Of a stretch of 64,000 bases of DNA, positions 50,282-57,947 are shown piece after piece. Every line of letters starts with the position of its first letter. Positions within the stretch are counted from its first letter, which is position 1. Source of the stretch: Stutzerimonas stutzeri (GTDB lineage: Bacteria; Pseudomonadota; Gammaproteobacteria; Pseudomonadales; Pseudomonadaceae); contig DDVX01000006.1 of the NCBI GenBank assembly GCA_002345575.1, positions 62,001 through 126,000 on the forward strand, read 5' to 3'. Made by a program: the position numbers and the translations under genes. The notes beneath the pieces were generated by a model that was given only the letters and a program-made list of their open reading frames with translations, was not told where the DNA came from and did not search any database.

Positions 50282-51055
50282 ATGGCCGAGGCCATACCTG
50301 CACTGGAAATCCGTAACCTGCACAAACGCTACGGCGAGCTGGAGGTTCTCAAAGGTATTTCGCTGACGGCGCACGACGGCGACGTCATCTCCATTCTCGG
50401 CTCGTCCGGCTCGGGAAAGTCCACCTTCCTGCGCTGCATCAACCTGCTGGAAAATCCCAACGAGGGTGAGATTCTGGTCGCTGGCGAACAGCTCAAGCTC
50501 AAGCGCGCCAAAGACGGCGATCTGGTTGCGGCAGATGCCGGGCAGATCAACCGAATGCGCAGCAAGCTCGGTTTCGTGTTCCAGAACTTCAACCTCTGGC
50601 CGCACATGAGTGTGCTCGACAACATCATTGAAGCGCCGCGCCGGGTGCTCGGCCAGAGCAAAGCCGAAGCCACGGAAATCGCCGAAGCGCTGCTGGCCAA
50701 GGTCGGCATCGCCGATAAGCGTCACGTTTATCCCAACCAACTGTCCGGCGGCCAGCAGCAACGTGCGGCCATCGCTCGCACCCTGGCGATGCAACCGAAG
50801 GTGATTCTCTTCGACGAGCCGACCTCGGCACTGGACCCGGAAATGGTACAAGAAGTGCTAGCAGTGATTCGCTCGCTCGCCGAAGAAGGGCGCACCATGC
50901 TGCTAGTTACCCACGAGATGCATTTCGCCAAGCAAGTCTCCAGCGAAGTGGTTTTCCTCCACCAAGGCTTGGTCGAGGAGCAAGGAACGCCCGCGCAGGT
51001 ATTTGACAACCCGCATTCGGCGCGCTGTAAACAGTTCATGTCCAGCCATCGTTAA
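50282..51055 (+). CDS. Polar amino-acid ABC transporter ATP-binding protein (HisP-like)
   Basis: A 257-residue ABC ATPase: Walker A GSSGSGKSTFLR near residue 38, signature LSGGQQQR near 155, Walker B VILFDEPTSALDPE near 175 and the switch His in VTHEMHFAKQ. It powers uptake through the two permeases encoded further down. AGAGGAAG precedes the ATG. First gene of a four-gene operon with the order ATPase, binding protein, permease, permease, as in P. aeruginosa PA5152-5155; basic amino acids (Arg/His/Lys/ornithine) are the likely substrates. Confidence 0.92.
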   Translation: MAEAIPALEIRNLHKRYGELEVLKGISLTAHDGDVISILGSSGSGKSTFLRCINLLENPNEGEILVAGEQLKLKRAKDGDLVAADAGQINRMRSKLGFVFQNFNLWPHMSVLDNIIEAPRRVLGQSKAEATEIAEALLAKVGIADKRHVYPNQLSGGQQQRAAIARTLAMQPKVILFDEPTSALDPEMVQEVLAVIRSLAEEGRTMLLVTHEMHFAKQVSSEVVFLHQGLVEEQGTPAQVFDNPHSARCKQFMSSHR

Positions 51056-51069
51056 TGGAGCAACACTGC

Positions 51070-51825
51070 ATGAAAAGCTATAAGAAGATCCTGCTGACTG
51101 CTGCCGCATCCCTGATCATCGGCACCCAGGCTTTCGCTGCGGAGAAACTGCGCATCGGTACTGAAGGTGCCTACCCGCCGTTCAACCTGATCGACGCCAG
51201 CGGCCAGGTCGTCGGCTTCGACCTGGATATCTCCCACGCCCTCTGCGCCAAGATGAAAGTTGAATGCGAAGTGGTGACTTCAGACTGGGACGGCATCATT
51301 CCGGCACTTAACGCGCGCAAGTTCGACTTCCTCGCAGCCTCCATGTCGATCACCGAAGAGCGCAAGAACGCCGTCGACTTCACCGATCACTACTACACCA
51401 ACAAGCTGCAGTTCGTGGCGCCTAAGTCGGTGGACTTCAAAGCTGACAAGGGCTACCTGAAGGGCAAGGTGATTGGCGCCCAGCGCGCGACCATCGCCGG
51501 CACCTGGCTGGAAGACAACATGGACGGCATCGTCACCATCAACCTCTATGACACCCAGGAGAACGCCTACCTGGATCTCGCCACCGGGCGCGTCGACGGC
51601 ATTCTCGCCGACACCTTCGTGCAGTGGGAGTGGCTCAAGAGCGATGCCGGCAAGGACTTCGAGTTCAAGGGCGAGCCGGTATTCGACGATGACAAGATTG
51701 CCATCGCCGTGCGCAAGGGTAACAACGAACTGCGCGAGCGCCTGAACAAGGCACTGGCCGAAATCATCGCTGACGGCACCTACAAGCAGATCAACGACAA
51801 GTACTTCCCGTTCAGCATCTACTGA
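51070..51825 (+). CDS. Polar amino-acid ABC transporter substrate-binding protein (HisJ/ArgT-like)
   Basis: A 251-residue periplasmic protein with a signal peptide (ending TQAFAAE). The SBP_bac_3 fold carries LRIGTEGAYPPFNLIDASGQVVGFD and DWDGIIPALNARKFDFLAASMSITEERK, which are close to lysine/arginine/ornithine- and histidine-binding proteins. GGAG lies about 10 nt before the ATG at 51070; an ATG overlapping the ATPase stop is a less likely start. A strong hairpin follows, so more binding protein than permease should be made. Confidence 0.92.
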   Translation: MKSYKKILLTAAASLIIGTQAFAAEKLRIGTEGAYPPFNLIDASGQVVGFDLDISHALCAKMKVECEVVTSDWDGIIPALNARKFDFLAASMSITEERKNAVDFTDHYYTNKLQFVAPKSVDFKADKGYLKGKVIGAQRATIAGTWLEDNMDGIVTINLYDTQENAYLDLATGRVDGILADTFVQWEWLKSDAGKDFEFKGEPVFDDDKIAIAVRKGNNELRERLNKALAEIIADGTYKQINDKYFPFSIY

Positions 51826-51835
51826 TCCAACCGAA

Positions 51836-51876
51836 CCGAAGCCCGGCCGCCACACAACTGGTGGGCCGGGCTTCGG
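51836..51876 (+). terminator. Attenuating hairpin after the binding-protein gene
   Basis: CCGAAGCCCGGC and GCCGGGCTTCGG form a 12-bp stem with a 17-nt loop. Only a short TGTTT follows, so partial termination or mRNA protection is more likely than a full stop. Confidence 0.7.
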
Positions 51877-51889
51877 TGTTTGAGCTTCT

Positions 51890-52585
51890 ATGATTCCCGA
51901 CCTTCACGGATTCGGTCCGGCGCTAATCGCCGGAACCTGGATGACTATTCAGCTGGCTCTGGCGTCGTTGGCGCTGGGGCTGGTACTCGGCCTGCTTGGC
52001 GCCCTGGCAAAGACTTCGCCTTATGTTGCCATGCGCTGGGTCGGCGGCACCTATTCGACCATCGTGCGCGGCGTACCGGAGCTGATCTGGGTGCTGCTGA
52101 TCTACTTCGGAACCATCAACCTGGTGCGCTGGCTCGGCACCCTGGTGGGAATAGAAGAGCTCGCGTTGAGCCCTTTCGCAGCTGGCACCATCGCTCTGGG
52201 CCTGTGTTTCGGCGCCTATGCCACGGAAGTCTTCCGTGGCGCGCTGCTGGCAATCCCCAAGGGCCACCGCGAGGCCGGGCTGGCACTGGGTCTGGGCAAA
52301 CCACGTATCTTCCTGCGCTTGATCCTGCCGCAGATGTGGCGCCTGGCTCTACCGGGGCTGGGCAACCTATTCATGATCCTGATGAAAGACACCGCACTGG
52401 TTTCGGTAATCGGCCTGGAAGAAATCATGCGTCGCTCGCAGATCGCCGTGACTGCCAGCAAGGAGCCTTTCACCTTCTTCCTGGTCGCTGCTTTCATCTA
52501 TCTCGGCCTGACCGTGATCGCCATGATCGCCATGCACTTCCTTGAAAAACGCGCTGGCCGCGGCTTCAGCAGGAGCGCCGCATGA
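51890..52585 (+). CDS. Amino-acid ABC transporter permease (HisQ-like)
   Basis: A 231-residue inner-membrane protein with five or six helices and the HEQRo-type BPD_transp_1 domain: GTWMTIQLALASLALGLVLG at the start, VRGVPELIWVLLIYF near 60, and the EAA coupling loop HREAGLALGLGKPRIFLRLILPQ near 125. It forms a heterodimeric channel with the permease encoded next, whose ATG overlaps its TGA. Confidence 0.92.
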   Translation: MIPDLHGFGPALIAGTWMTIQLALASLALGLVLGLLGALAKTSPYVAMRWVGGTYSTIVRGVPELIWVLLIYFGTINLVRWLGTLVGIEELALSPFAAGTIALGLCFGAYATEVFRGALLAIPKGHREAGLALGLGKPRIFLRLILPQMWRLALPGLGNLFMILMKDTALVSVIGLEEIMRRSQIAVTASKEPFTFFLVAAFIYLGLTVIAMIAMHFLEKRAGRGFSRSAA

Positions 52586-53271
52586 CCTGGGAAATCTTCA
52601 TCAAGTGGCTGCCGAGCTTCCTCGACGGCGCCTGGTTGACGCTGCAACTGGTCGGCATATCGGTCATCGCCGGACTGATTCTCGCCCTGCCGCTGGGCAT
52701 TGCGCGCTCCTCGCGCCATTTCCCGGTGCGCGCCCTGCCCTATGCCTACATCTTCTTCTTCCGCGGCACGCCGCTATTGGTGCAGCTGTTCCTGGTCTAC
52801 TACGGGCTGGCACAGTTCGAACTGGTGCGCCAGAGCGCGCTCTGGCCGTACCTGCGCGACCCTTATTGGTGCGCCATCCTCACCATGACCCTGCATACGG
52901 CTGCCTATATCGCCGAGATCATCCGCGGTGCGATCCAGAACGTACCGCCCGGTGAAGTGGAGGCCGCGCGCGCGCTGGGCATGTCGCGTAGCCGAACGTT
53001 GTGGCACATCATCCTGCCGCGCGCTACGCGCATCGGCCTGCCGGCCTACAGCAACGAAGTGATTCTGATGCTCAAGGCCAGCGCCCTTGCCAGCACCATC
53101 ACTCTGCTGGAGCTGACCGGCATGGCACGCAAGATCGCTGCACGCACCTATCTGCACGAGGAGATGTTTCTCACCGCAGGCCTGATCTACCTGGTCATCG
53201 CCTTCATCTTGATGCAAGGCTTCAAGTTGCTGGAGCGCTGGCTGCGAGTCGATGCCTGCCAGGGGCGCTAA
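52582..53271 (+). CDS. Amino-acid ABC transporter permease (HisM-like)
   Basis: A 229-residue partner permease: GAWLTLQLVGISVIAGLIL, FRGTPLLVQLFLVYYGLAQF and the EAA loop PPGEVEAARALGMSRSRTLWHIILP near 125. ATGA overlap with the first permease indicates coupled translation and equal amounts. Last gene of the operon; an intergenic repeat follows. Confidence 0.92.
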   Translation: MTWEIFIKWLPSFLDGAWLTLQLVGISVIAGLILALPLGIARSSRHFPVRALPYAYIFFFRGTPLLVQLFLVYYGLAQFELVRQSALWPYLRDPYWCAILTMTLHTAAYIAEIIRGAIQNVPPGEVEAARALGMSRSRTLWHIILPRATRIGLPAYSNEVILMLKASALASTITLLELTGMARKIAARTYLHEEMFLTAGLIYLVIAFILMQGFKLLERWLRVDACQGR

Positions 53272-53286
53272 ACCACGCGATATGTA

Positions 53287-53370
53287 GGTGGTTCACGCTT
53301 CACCGCTCCATGGTGGCGGCGAACCACCGAACGGACCCACGGTAGATGTAAAAAGCGACAGCCACCCTAC
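53287..53370. repeat. Intergenic palindromic repeat after the ABC operon
   Basis: GGTGGTTC (53287-53294) pairs with GAACCACC (53321-53328), and 53337-53370 is a 31-of-34 match to the repeat at 6452-6485. It is a composite dispersed element of the GGTGGAT group. Confidence 0.7.
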
Positions 53371-53442
53371 GCAGGGAGACGGATGAAATCCTGGCTTGCG
53401 ACCGCTGTCAGACGAATGCCTTTACACACTATGGGATAGCCC

Positions 53443-54336
53443 ATGTCTCTCGACATCCAACGCATCGAAATGGACCAACTAATTTGCTGGCGCATCCGCC
53501 GTGGCGACGACGAAGTGCTGGTGGCCGAACAAGGCGCCCAGGTACTCAGCTATCGCCACGGCGAAGTACCGGTGATCTGGCTCAGCGAAGAGGCAGCTTT
53601 CCAGCAGGGCCAGTCGGTGCGTGGCGGCGTACCGGTATGCTGGCCCTGGTTCGGCGATCTGGCGCGCAATCCCGATGACGTGCAGGCAATGTACCAAGGC
53701 GAAACCGAAGCGCCCTTCCACGGCCTGGTGCGCGGCTTGGACTGGCAATTGGACCAGCAGCGTTGCGAGGGCGACAGCGGCATTCTGGAGTTCACCTGCC
53801 CACAGGCTTTGGGTGCGCTGCCAGGCTGGGCGCACCGGGTGGATCTGCGGCTGCAGATTCGTCTGGATGAGCGCCTGCATATCAGCCTCACCAGCCGCAA
53901 CCTGGGCGATCGGCCCATCGTCATCAGCCAGGCACTGCACACCTACTTCGCCGTTGGCGACATTCATCAGGTATCAGTACAAGGCCTGGATGGCCGGCGC
54001 TATATCGAAACGCTGGAAGACTGGCAGCAACGCCAGCAACAGGCCGACCCGCAGATCAATGGCGAAACCGACCGTATCTATCTGGACCTACCGCCAGTGC
54101 TACACCTGCTGGACCCGGCCTGGAAGCGCCGCATCAGCCTGGAAACCAGCGGCTCACGCTCGGCCATCCTCTGGAACCCCTGGATCGCCAAGGCCCAGCG
54201 CCTCTCGCAATTCGCCAGCGACGCCTGGCAACGCATGCTCTGCATCGAGACTGCCAATGTCATGGACGACCGCATCCTTCTCGAAGCAGGCGCCAGCCAC
54301 ACCCTGGGCGTTTCCATCGGCAGCGAGCCGCTCTAG
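53443..54336 (+). CDS. D-hexose-6-phosphate mutarotase (YeaD-like)
   Basis: A 297-residue galactose-mutarotase-like beta-sandwich of the YeaD family, which interconverts anomers of glucose-6-phosphate and similar sugars. Family signatures: VLVAEQGAQVLSYRH near 25, VRGGVPVCWPWFGD near 65, FHGLVRGLDWQL near 95 with the conserved His, and LHTYFAVGDI near 165; the catalytic Glu is probably in MLCIETANV near 265. The family sits near gapA in enterics; here it stands alone between two intergenic hairpins. Confidence 0.9.
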   Translation: MSLDIQRIEMDQLICWRIRRGDDEVLVAEQGAQVLSYRHGEVPVIWLSEEAAFQQGQSVRGGVPVCWPWFGDLARNPDDVQAMYQGETEAPFHGLVRGLDWQLDQQRCEGDSGILEFTCPQALGALPGWAHRVDLRLQIRLDERLHISLTSRNLGDRPIVISQALHTYFAVGDIHQVSVQGLDGRRYIETLEDWQQRQQQADPQINGETDRIYLDLPPVLHLLDPAWKRRISLETSGSRSAILWNPWIAKAQRLSQFASDAWQRMLCIETANVMDDRILLEAGASHTLGVSIGSEPL

Positions 54337-54354
54337 GTTTTTGCCATGGGCAGT

Positions 54355-54384
54355 CTGTAGGGCTGAATTTAGTCGACCCTACAG
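54355..54384. repeat. Palindrome between converging genes
   Basis: CTGTAGGG and CCCTACAG pair across 14 nt between the mutarotase and UDG-like genes. A relative with the same outer arms is at 55678-55737. Confidence 0.6.
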
Positions 54385-54419
54385 TTCGACGGGCTCTATT
54401 GAGTAAAACGGAAGCCATC

Positions 54420-55091
54420 CTAGACGCCCAGAAGCTTCAGTCGCTCCTCAAGCAGTGCCGGAAAGCGCTTGAACCAGACCTGGTTAAGCGGTGACGGGTG
54501 AGGCAAGGGATAGAGCGTGAAGCGCCGTGTCGCACCTTCCACAGCCTGCAACTCGACTTCGATGGACGCGTAGAAACGGTCTTCGCGCTGCCAGAACTGC
54601 TCGAGCCGCTGGCGTACCGCAACGGGCTGGTCGATGCCGAACCAGAGAAAGGCCTCGCGGCCCAAGGTGATGATCGCTTCTCCATGCCAGCTCTCAACCA
54701 GCAACTGGCGCATAAGCGGATGAAAGCGGCGTTTGACCTTGATCGACCAGGCCTTGTTGCCAATGGGCTTGTACGGCACGGTATTGATCCAGAAAAAGTG
54801 CCTACCGAGCTTAAGCCCAGCTTCAAAGTCGGGCATTGGCTCACCGTGCAGATGACGATAAAGCACCTTGCGCACGATCTGCCCGCCGCTACCGACGAAA
54901 GGCTCGCCATGACGAACCTCCTCGCGTCCGGGATCTCGCCCGAAAAAGGCTATTGGCGCCTCAGGCTCCCCAAGGCCGATGATCGGCTCCAGAGGGTCCT
55001 TGCTGAAACGGCGGTATACCTCGATATCGACGCCTTCGAGCTGCGCGGCGAGCCTGTGAAAAGCCTGGCGTTGTATGTTGTCGAGGGACAT
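54420..55091 (-). CDS. Uracil-DNA glycosylase superfamily protein, cysteine-free
   Basis: A 223-residue protein of the UDG fold. Motif A is IAFFGRDPGREEVRHGEPFVG near residue 47-67 and motif B HPSPLNQVWF near 197. Unlike family 4 and 5 UDGs, it contains no cysteine at all, so it has no [4Fe-4S] cluster. Whether it excises uracil or another base, or acts on nucleic acid at all, is not established. GGGAG stands upstream of the ATG. It is followed by no operon partner. Confidence 0.8.
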   Translation of the reverse strand: MSLDNIQRQAFHRLAAQLEGVDIEVYRRFSKDPLEPIIGLGEPEAPIAFFGRDPGREEVRHGEPFVGSGGQIVRKVLYRHLHGEPMPDFEAGLKLGRHFFWINTVPYKPIGNKAWSIKVKRRFHPLMRQLLVESWHGEAIITLGREAFLWFGIDQPVAVRQRLEQFWQREDRFYASIEVELQAVEGATRRFTLYPLPHPSPLNQVWFKRFPALLEERLKLLGV

Positions 55092-55110
55092 TGATCGCTC
55101 CCGCCGGTGA

Positions 55111-55641
55111 TTAAAGTTCGTCTTCCTCGATCAGCCGAACGCTATCGGCATTCAGTGCATAAGCGGCGTCGGCCAGATCGTTGCTAACCGGCTCCACGCT
55201 CAGCGGGCCATCGACCCATAGCGGTGCGTAGATATCGTCCAGGTTGATGCCCTGCGGGTAGCGCACCAACACAATCTGGTTTGGCGGCGGCGGCGGCACG
55301 TGGATACAGGCGCCGGGATAGGGCACCAGGAAGAATTCGATGCTGCGCCCGCGGCTGTCACTTTCCAGCGGCACCGGATAGCCACCGAGGCGGATGGTTT
55401 TGCCGTCGAGCGCGGACACGGTCTTGGTCGAATACATCACCTCCGGCAAACCCTGGCCCTGCTTCAGACCACCCTGATCGCTGAAGCCATCAGCCTCGGG
55501 CGAGTTGTGCTCGATCTCCGGCATCGTTTCCAGCGCGAGGCGATCCTCTTCCGGCATCAGCTCAAGCCAGTCCAATTCCGCAGGCGCGGCCTGAACGATC
55601 AGCGGCAGGGCGAAGAGTAGTGAAAGACAGAATCGATACAT
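55111..55641 (-). CDS. DUF3299 family secreted protein
   Basis: A 176-residue exported protein: signal peptide MYRFCLSLLFALPLIVQAAP, an acidic stretch (LDWLELMPEEDRLAL), and the DUF3299 domain with GKTIRLGGYPVPLE and PYPGACIHVPPPPPNQIV, the family's hallmark Cys-His-Pro-rich loop. In other bacteria it is encoded near lipoprotein-export ABC genes; no such gene is here. The Cys and His suggest metal binding, unproven. The ATG at 55641 starts the signal peptide, whereas an upstream in-frame start would not. Confidence 0.88.
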   Translation of the reverse strand: MYRFCLSLLFALPLIVQAAPAELDWLELMPEEDRLALETMPEIEHNSPEADGFSDQGGLKQGQGLPEVMYSTKTVSALDGKTIRLGGYPVPLESDSRGRSIEFFLVPYPGACIHVPPPPPNQIVLVRYPQGINLDDIYAPLWVDGPLSVEPVSNDLADAAYALNADSVRLIEEDEL

Positions 55642-55677
55642 GGAGCAGACCACTCGAATAAGGGGAGCGGAGTATAT

Positions 55678-55737
55678 CTGTAGGGCCGAATTCATTCGGC
55701 CGCTGACCCAGCAGACCGAACAAGCCCAGCCCTACAG
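55678..55737. repeat. Nested palindromic repeat upstream of the DUF3299 gene
   Basis: Outer arms CTGTAGGGC (55678-55686) and GCCCTACAG (55729-55737) enclose a perfect inner hairpin GGCCGAA/TTCGGCC (55684-55701). It has the same outer arms as the repeat at 54355-54384. Confidence 0.65.
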
Positions 55738-55788
55738 GCTGCATCGATTGGACGCCCTTGCGGATCGCCGGATGCGCCTGGCGATGTA

Positions 55789-56040
55789 CTAGCCCTTGCG
55801 GCTGGTCAGCATGCCGTAGATCACCAGCAGAATGATCGCGCCGATCACCGCACCGATAAAGCCCGCACCCTCTCCTGCTTCGTAGAGCCCCAGCGCCTGC
55901 CCGCCATAGCTGGCCAGCAGTGAACCGCCGATACCCAACAGGATCGTCATGATCCAACCCATGCTGTCGTTGCCGGGTTTCAGAAAGCGAGCAATAAGGC
56001 CCACGATGAGGCCGATGATGATGGTTCCGATGATGCCCAT
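55789..56040 (-). CDS. GlsB/YeaQ/YmgE family stress membrane protein
   Basis: An 83-residue protein with three hydrophobic segments (GIIGTIIIGLIVGLIARFL, MGWIMTILLGIGGSLLASYGG, GAGFIGAVIGAIILLVIYG) and the family's LKPGNDSMGW loop. Members are small inner-membrane proteins often induced by stress; the mechanism is unknown. An ATG two codons upstream (56046) would place the AGGGGGA ribosome site too close, so 56040 is preferred. Confidence 0.9.
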   Translation of the reverse strand: MGIIGTIIIGLIVGLIARFLKPGNDSMGWIMTILLGIGGSLLASYGGQALGLYEAGEGAGFIGAVIGAIILLVIYGMLTSRKG

Positions 56041-56120
56041 TGACATTCCCCCTCAAGTCCAAAAAAAGTTATTGCCTCTCTTCGGACAGGAAGCGCGCCG
56101 GCCGGTTCGCTACCGGACCA

Positions 56121-57206
56121 TCAGTTCCGCTCGATCAGCGACTCCACTGCAGTGATCTGCCGATCCAGCGTCGCGCGATCCGGGCAGCGCAACGTCGCGT
56201 GGCCGACCTTGCGTCCGGCCTTGAACGCTTTGCCGTAGTGATGCAGGTGGCAATCCTCAACGGCAATGACCTTGTCTACCGGTGGCACCTCGCCGATAAA
56301 GTTGAGCATGGCGCTTTCGCCCAGTTTGGCGGTCGAGCCCAGCGGCAGGCCCGCCACCGCGCGCAGGTGGTTCTCGAACTGGCTGCACTCGGCGCCTTCG
56401 ATGGTCCAGTGCCCGGAGTTATGCACGCGCGGCGCAATCTCGTTGGCCTTGAGGCCGCCGTCGATTTCGAAGAACTCGAATGCCAGCACGCCTACATAGT
56501 CCAGCTTGCTCAGCACGCGGCTGGCGTAACCCTCGGCCAAGGCCTGCAGCGGATGACTGGTGCTGGCGATCGAGAGCCGCAGGATGCCCTCTTCATGAGT
56601 GTTGTGCACCAGCGGATAGAAGCAGGTCTGCCCATCGCGACCACGCACGGCGATCAGCGAAACCTCGCCGGTGAAGGGCACGAAGCCTTCGAGAATGCAG
56701 GGCACACTGCCCAGCTCGGCGAAGGCACCGGTCACGTCGTCCGCTTTGCGCAGCACTTTCTGGCCCTTGCCGTCGTAACCCAGCGTACGGGTCTTCAGCA
56801 CTGCCGGCAGACCGATGCTGGCGACAGCGGCATTCAGATCATCCTGCGACAGGACGTCGGCGAACTCGGGAGTCGGAATGCCCAGCTCCTTGAGCATGGA
56901 CTTCTCGAACCAGCGGTCGCGAGCGATGCGCAGCGCCTCGGCACTGGGAAACACCGGTACGAACTGCGACAGGAAAGCGACCGTTTCCGCCGGCACGCTC
57001 TCGAACTCGAAAGTCACCAAGTCCACTTCGTCGGCCAGCTGACGCAGGTGATCCAGATCGCCGTAATCGGCCCGCAGATGCTCACCTAGCACGGCGGCAC
57101 AGGCGTCGGATGCAGGATCGAGAAACGCGAAGTTCATTCCCAGCGGCGTACCCGCCAGAGCCAGCATACGACCCAGTTGGCCGCCACCGATTACGCCGAT
57201 CTTCAT
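56121..57206 (-). CDS. purK: N5-carboxyaminoimidazole ribonucleotide synthase PurK
   Basis: A 361-residue ATP-grasp enzyme which makes N5-CAIR from AIR, bicarbonate and ATP. N-terminal GVIGGGQLGRMLALAG, ATP-grasp lysine region LPAVLKTRTLGYDGKGQ near 137, and the metal ligands in EFFEIDGGLKANEIAPRVHNSGHWTIEG near 245-270 are intact. Its ATG directly follows the purE TAA, so the two are co-translated. Confidence 0.96.
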   Translation of the reverse strand: MKIGVIGGGQLGRMLALAGTPLGMNFAFLDPASDACAAVLGEHLRADYGDLDHLRQLADEVDLVTFEFESVPAETVAFLSQFVPVFPSAEALRIARDRWFEKSMLKELGIPTPEFADVLSQDDLNAAVASIGLPAVLKTRTLGYDGKGQKVLRKADDVTGAFAELGSVPCILEGFVPFTGEVSLIAVRGRDGQTCFYPLVHNTHEEGILRLSIASTSHPLQALAEGYASRVLSKLDYVGVLAFEFFEIDGGLKANEIAPRVHNSGHWTIEGAECSQFENHLRAVAGLPLGSTAKLGESAMLNFIGEVPPVDKVIAVEDCHLHHYGKAFKAGRKVGHATLRCPDRATLDRQITAVESLIERN

Positions 57207-57698
57207 TTACGCGTTCCTCGGGTCCGGGTTGTCGAGCACAGTTTGCGTCTGCTCATCGCGGAACTTCTTCAGCGCGGCGTGATATTCGGGGAATTCGTGA
57301 CCGATGATGCTCGCCGAGAGCAGCGCCGCGTTGATCGCGCCGGCCTTGCCGATGGCCAGCGTCGCCACCGGCACGCCCGCTGGCATTTGCACGATGGACA
57401 GCAGCGAGTCGACACCCGAGAGCATAGACGACTGCACCGGCACACCCAGCACTGGCAGATGAGTCTTGGCGGCGCACATGCCCGGCAGATGCGCCGCGCC
57501 GCCAGCACCAGCGATGATCACGCGCAGGCCGCGTTCTTCAGCCTGCTCGGCGTACTGGAACAGCAGGTCGGGCGTGCGGTGCGCAGACACCACGGTGACT
57601 TCGTGGGGAATACCGAGCTTTTCCAACATCTCAGCAGTATGGCTCAGGGTGGACCAGTCGGACTTGGAGCCCATGATCACGCCTACCAGTGCGGTCAT
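57207..57698 (-). CDS. purE: N5-carboxyaminoimidazole ribonucleotide mutase PurE
   Basis: A 163-residue class I PurE that moves the carboxyl group of N5-CAIR to give CAIR. It has the conserved GVIMGSKSDWSTL near 6-18, VVSAHRTPD near 45 with the catalytic His, and AGAGGAAHLPGM near 75. The ATG at 57698 follows AGAGG; an in-frame start further up lies in the leader. First gene of purEK; the leader contains several hairpins. Confidence 0.95.
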   Translation of the reverse strand: MTALVGVIMGSKSDWSTLSHTAEMLEKLGIPHEVTVVSAHRTPDLLFQYAEQAEERGLRVIIAGAGGAAHLPGMCAAKTHLPVLGVPVQSSMLSGVDSLLSIVQMPAGVPVATLAIGKAGAINAALLSASIIGHEFPEYHAALKKFRDEQTQTVLDNPDPRNA

Positions 57699-57745
57699 CG
57701 TCGTGCCTCTTCGTTGTGCGCAGCGCAGCGCTACAAAACCAACAA

Positions 57746-57818
57746 GCCACGCATTAAGGGCGTGGCTCGCATTCAGGGCAAACCAACGAACGCGCTGGTT
57801 TGAAGGCGCGGCATTATA
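57746..57818 (-). promoter_or_regulatory. purE promoter -10 box and structured leader
   Basis: On the minus strand a perfect TATAAT (57813-57818) is followed by an inverted repeat CAAACCA/TGGTTTG (57779-57785 and 57796-57802) and a hairpin GCCACGC/GCGTGGC (57746-57752 and 57760-57766) before the purE ATG. Purine control at the operator or in the leader is plausible but not shown; no good -35 is seen. Confidence 0.5.
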
Positions 57819-57947
57819 CCGGAAAGCCATGAAATTCGCGCCTGCAGCCTGGCAAATGCACGGCAGACCGTTCCGCCTCGCAATGGCGCCAGCGCCGAAC
57901 GGCGTTCAGGCTTGGTATGCTCAACGCGTACTGTTATTGGAGGTGCC

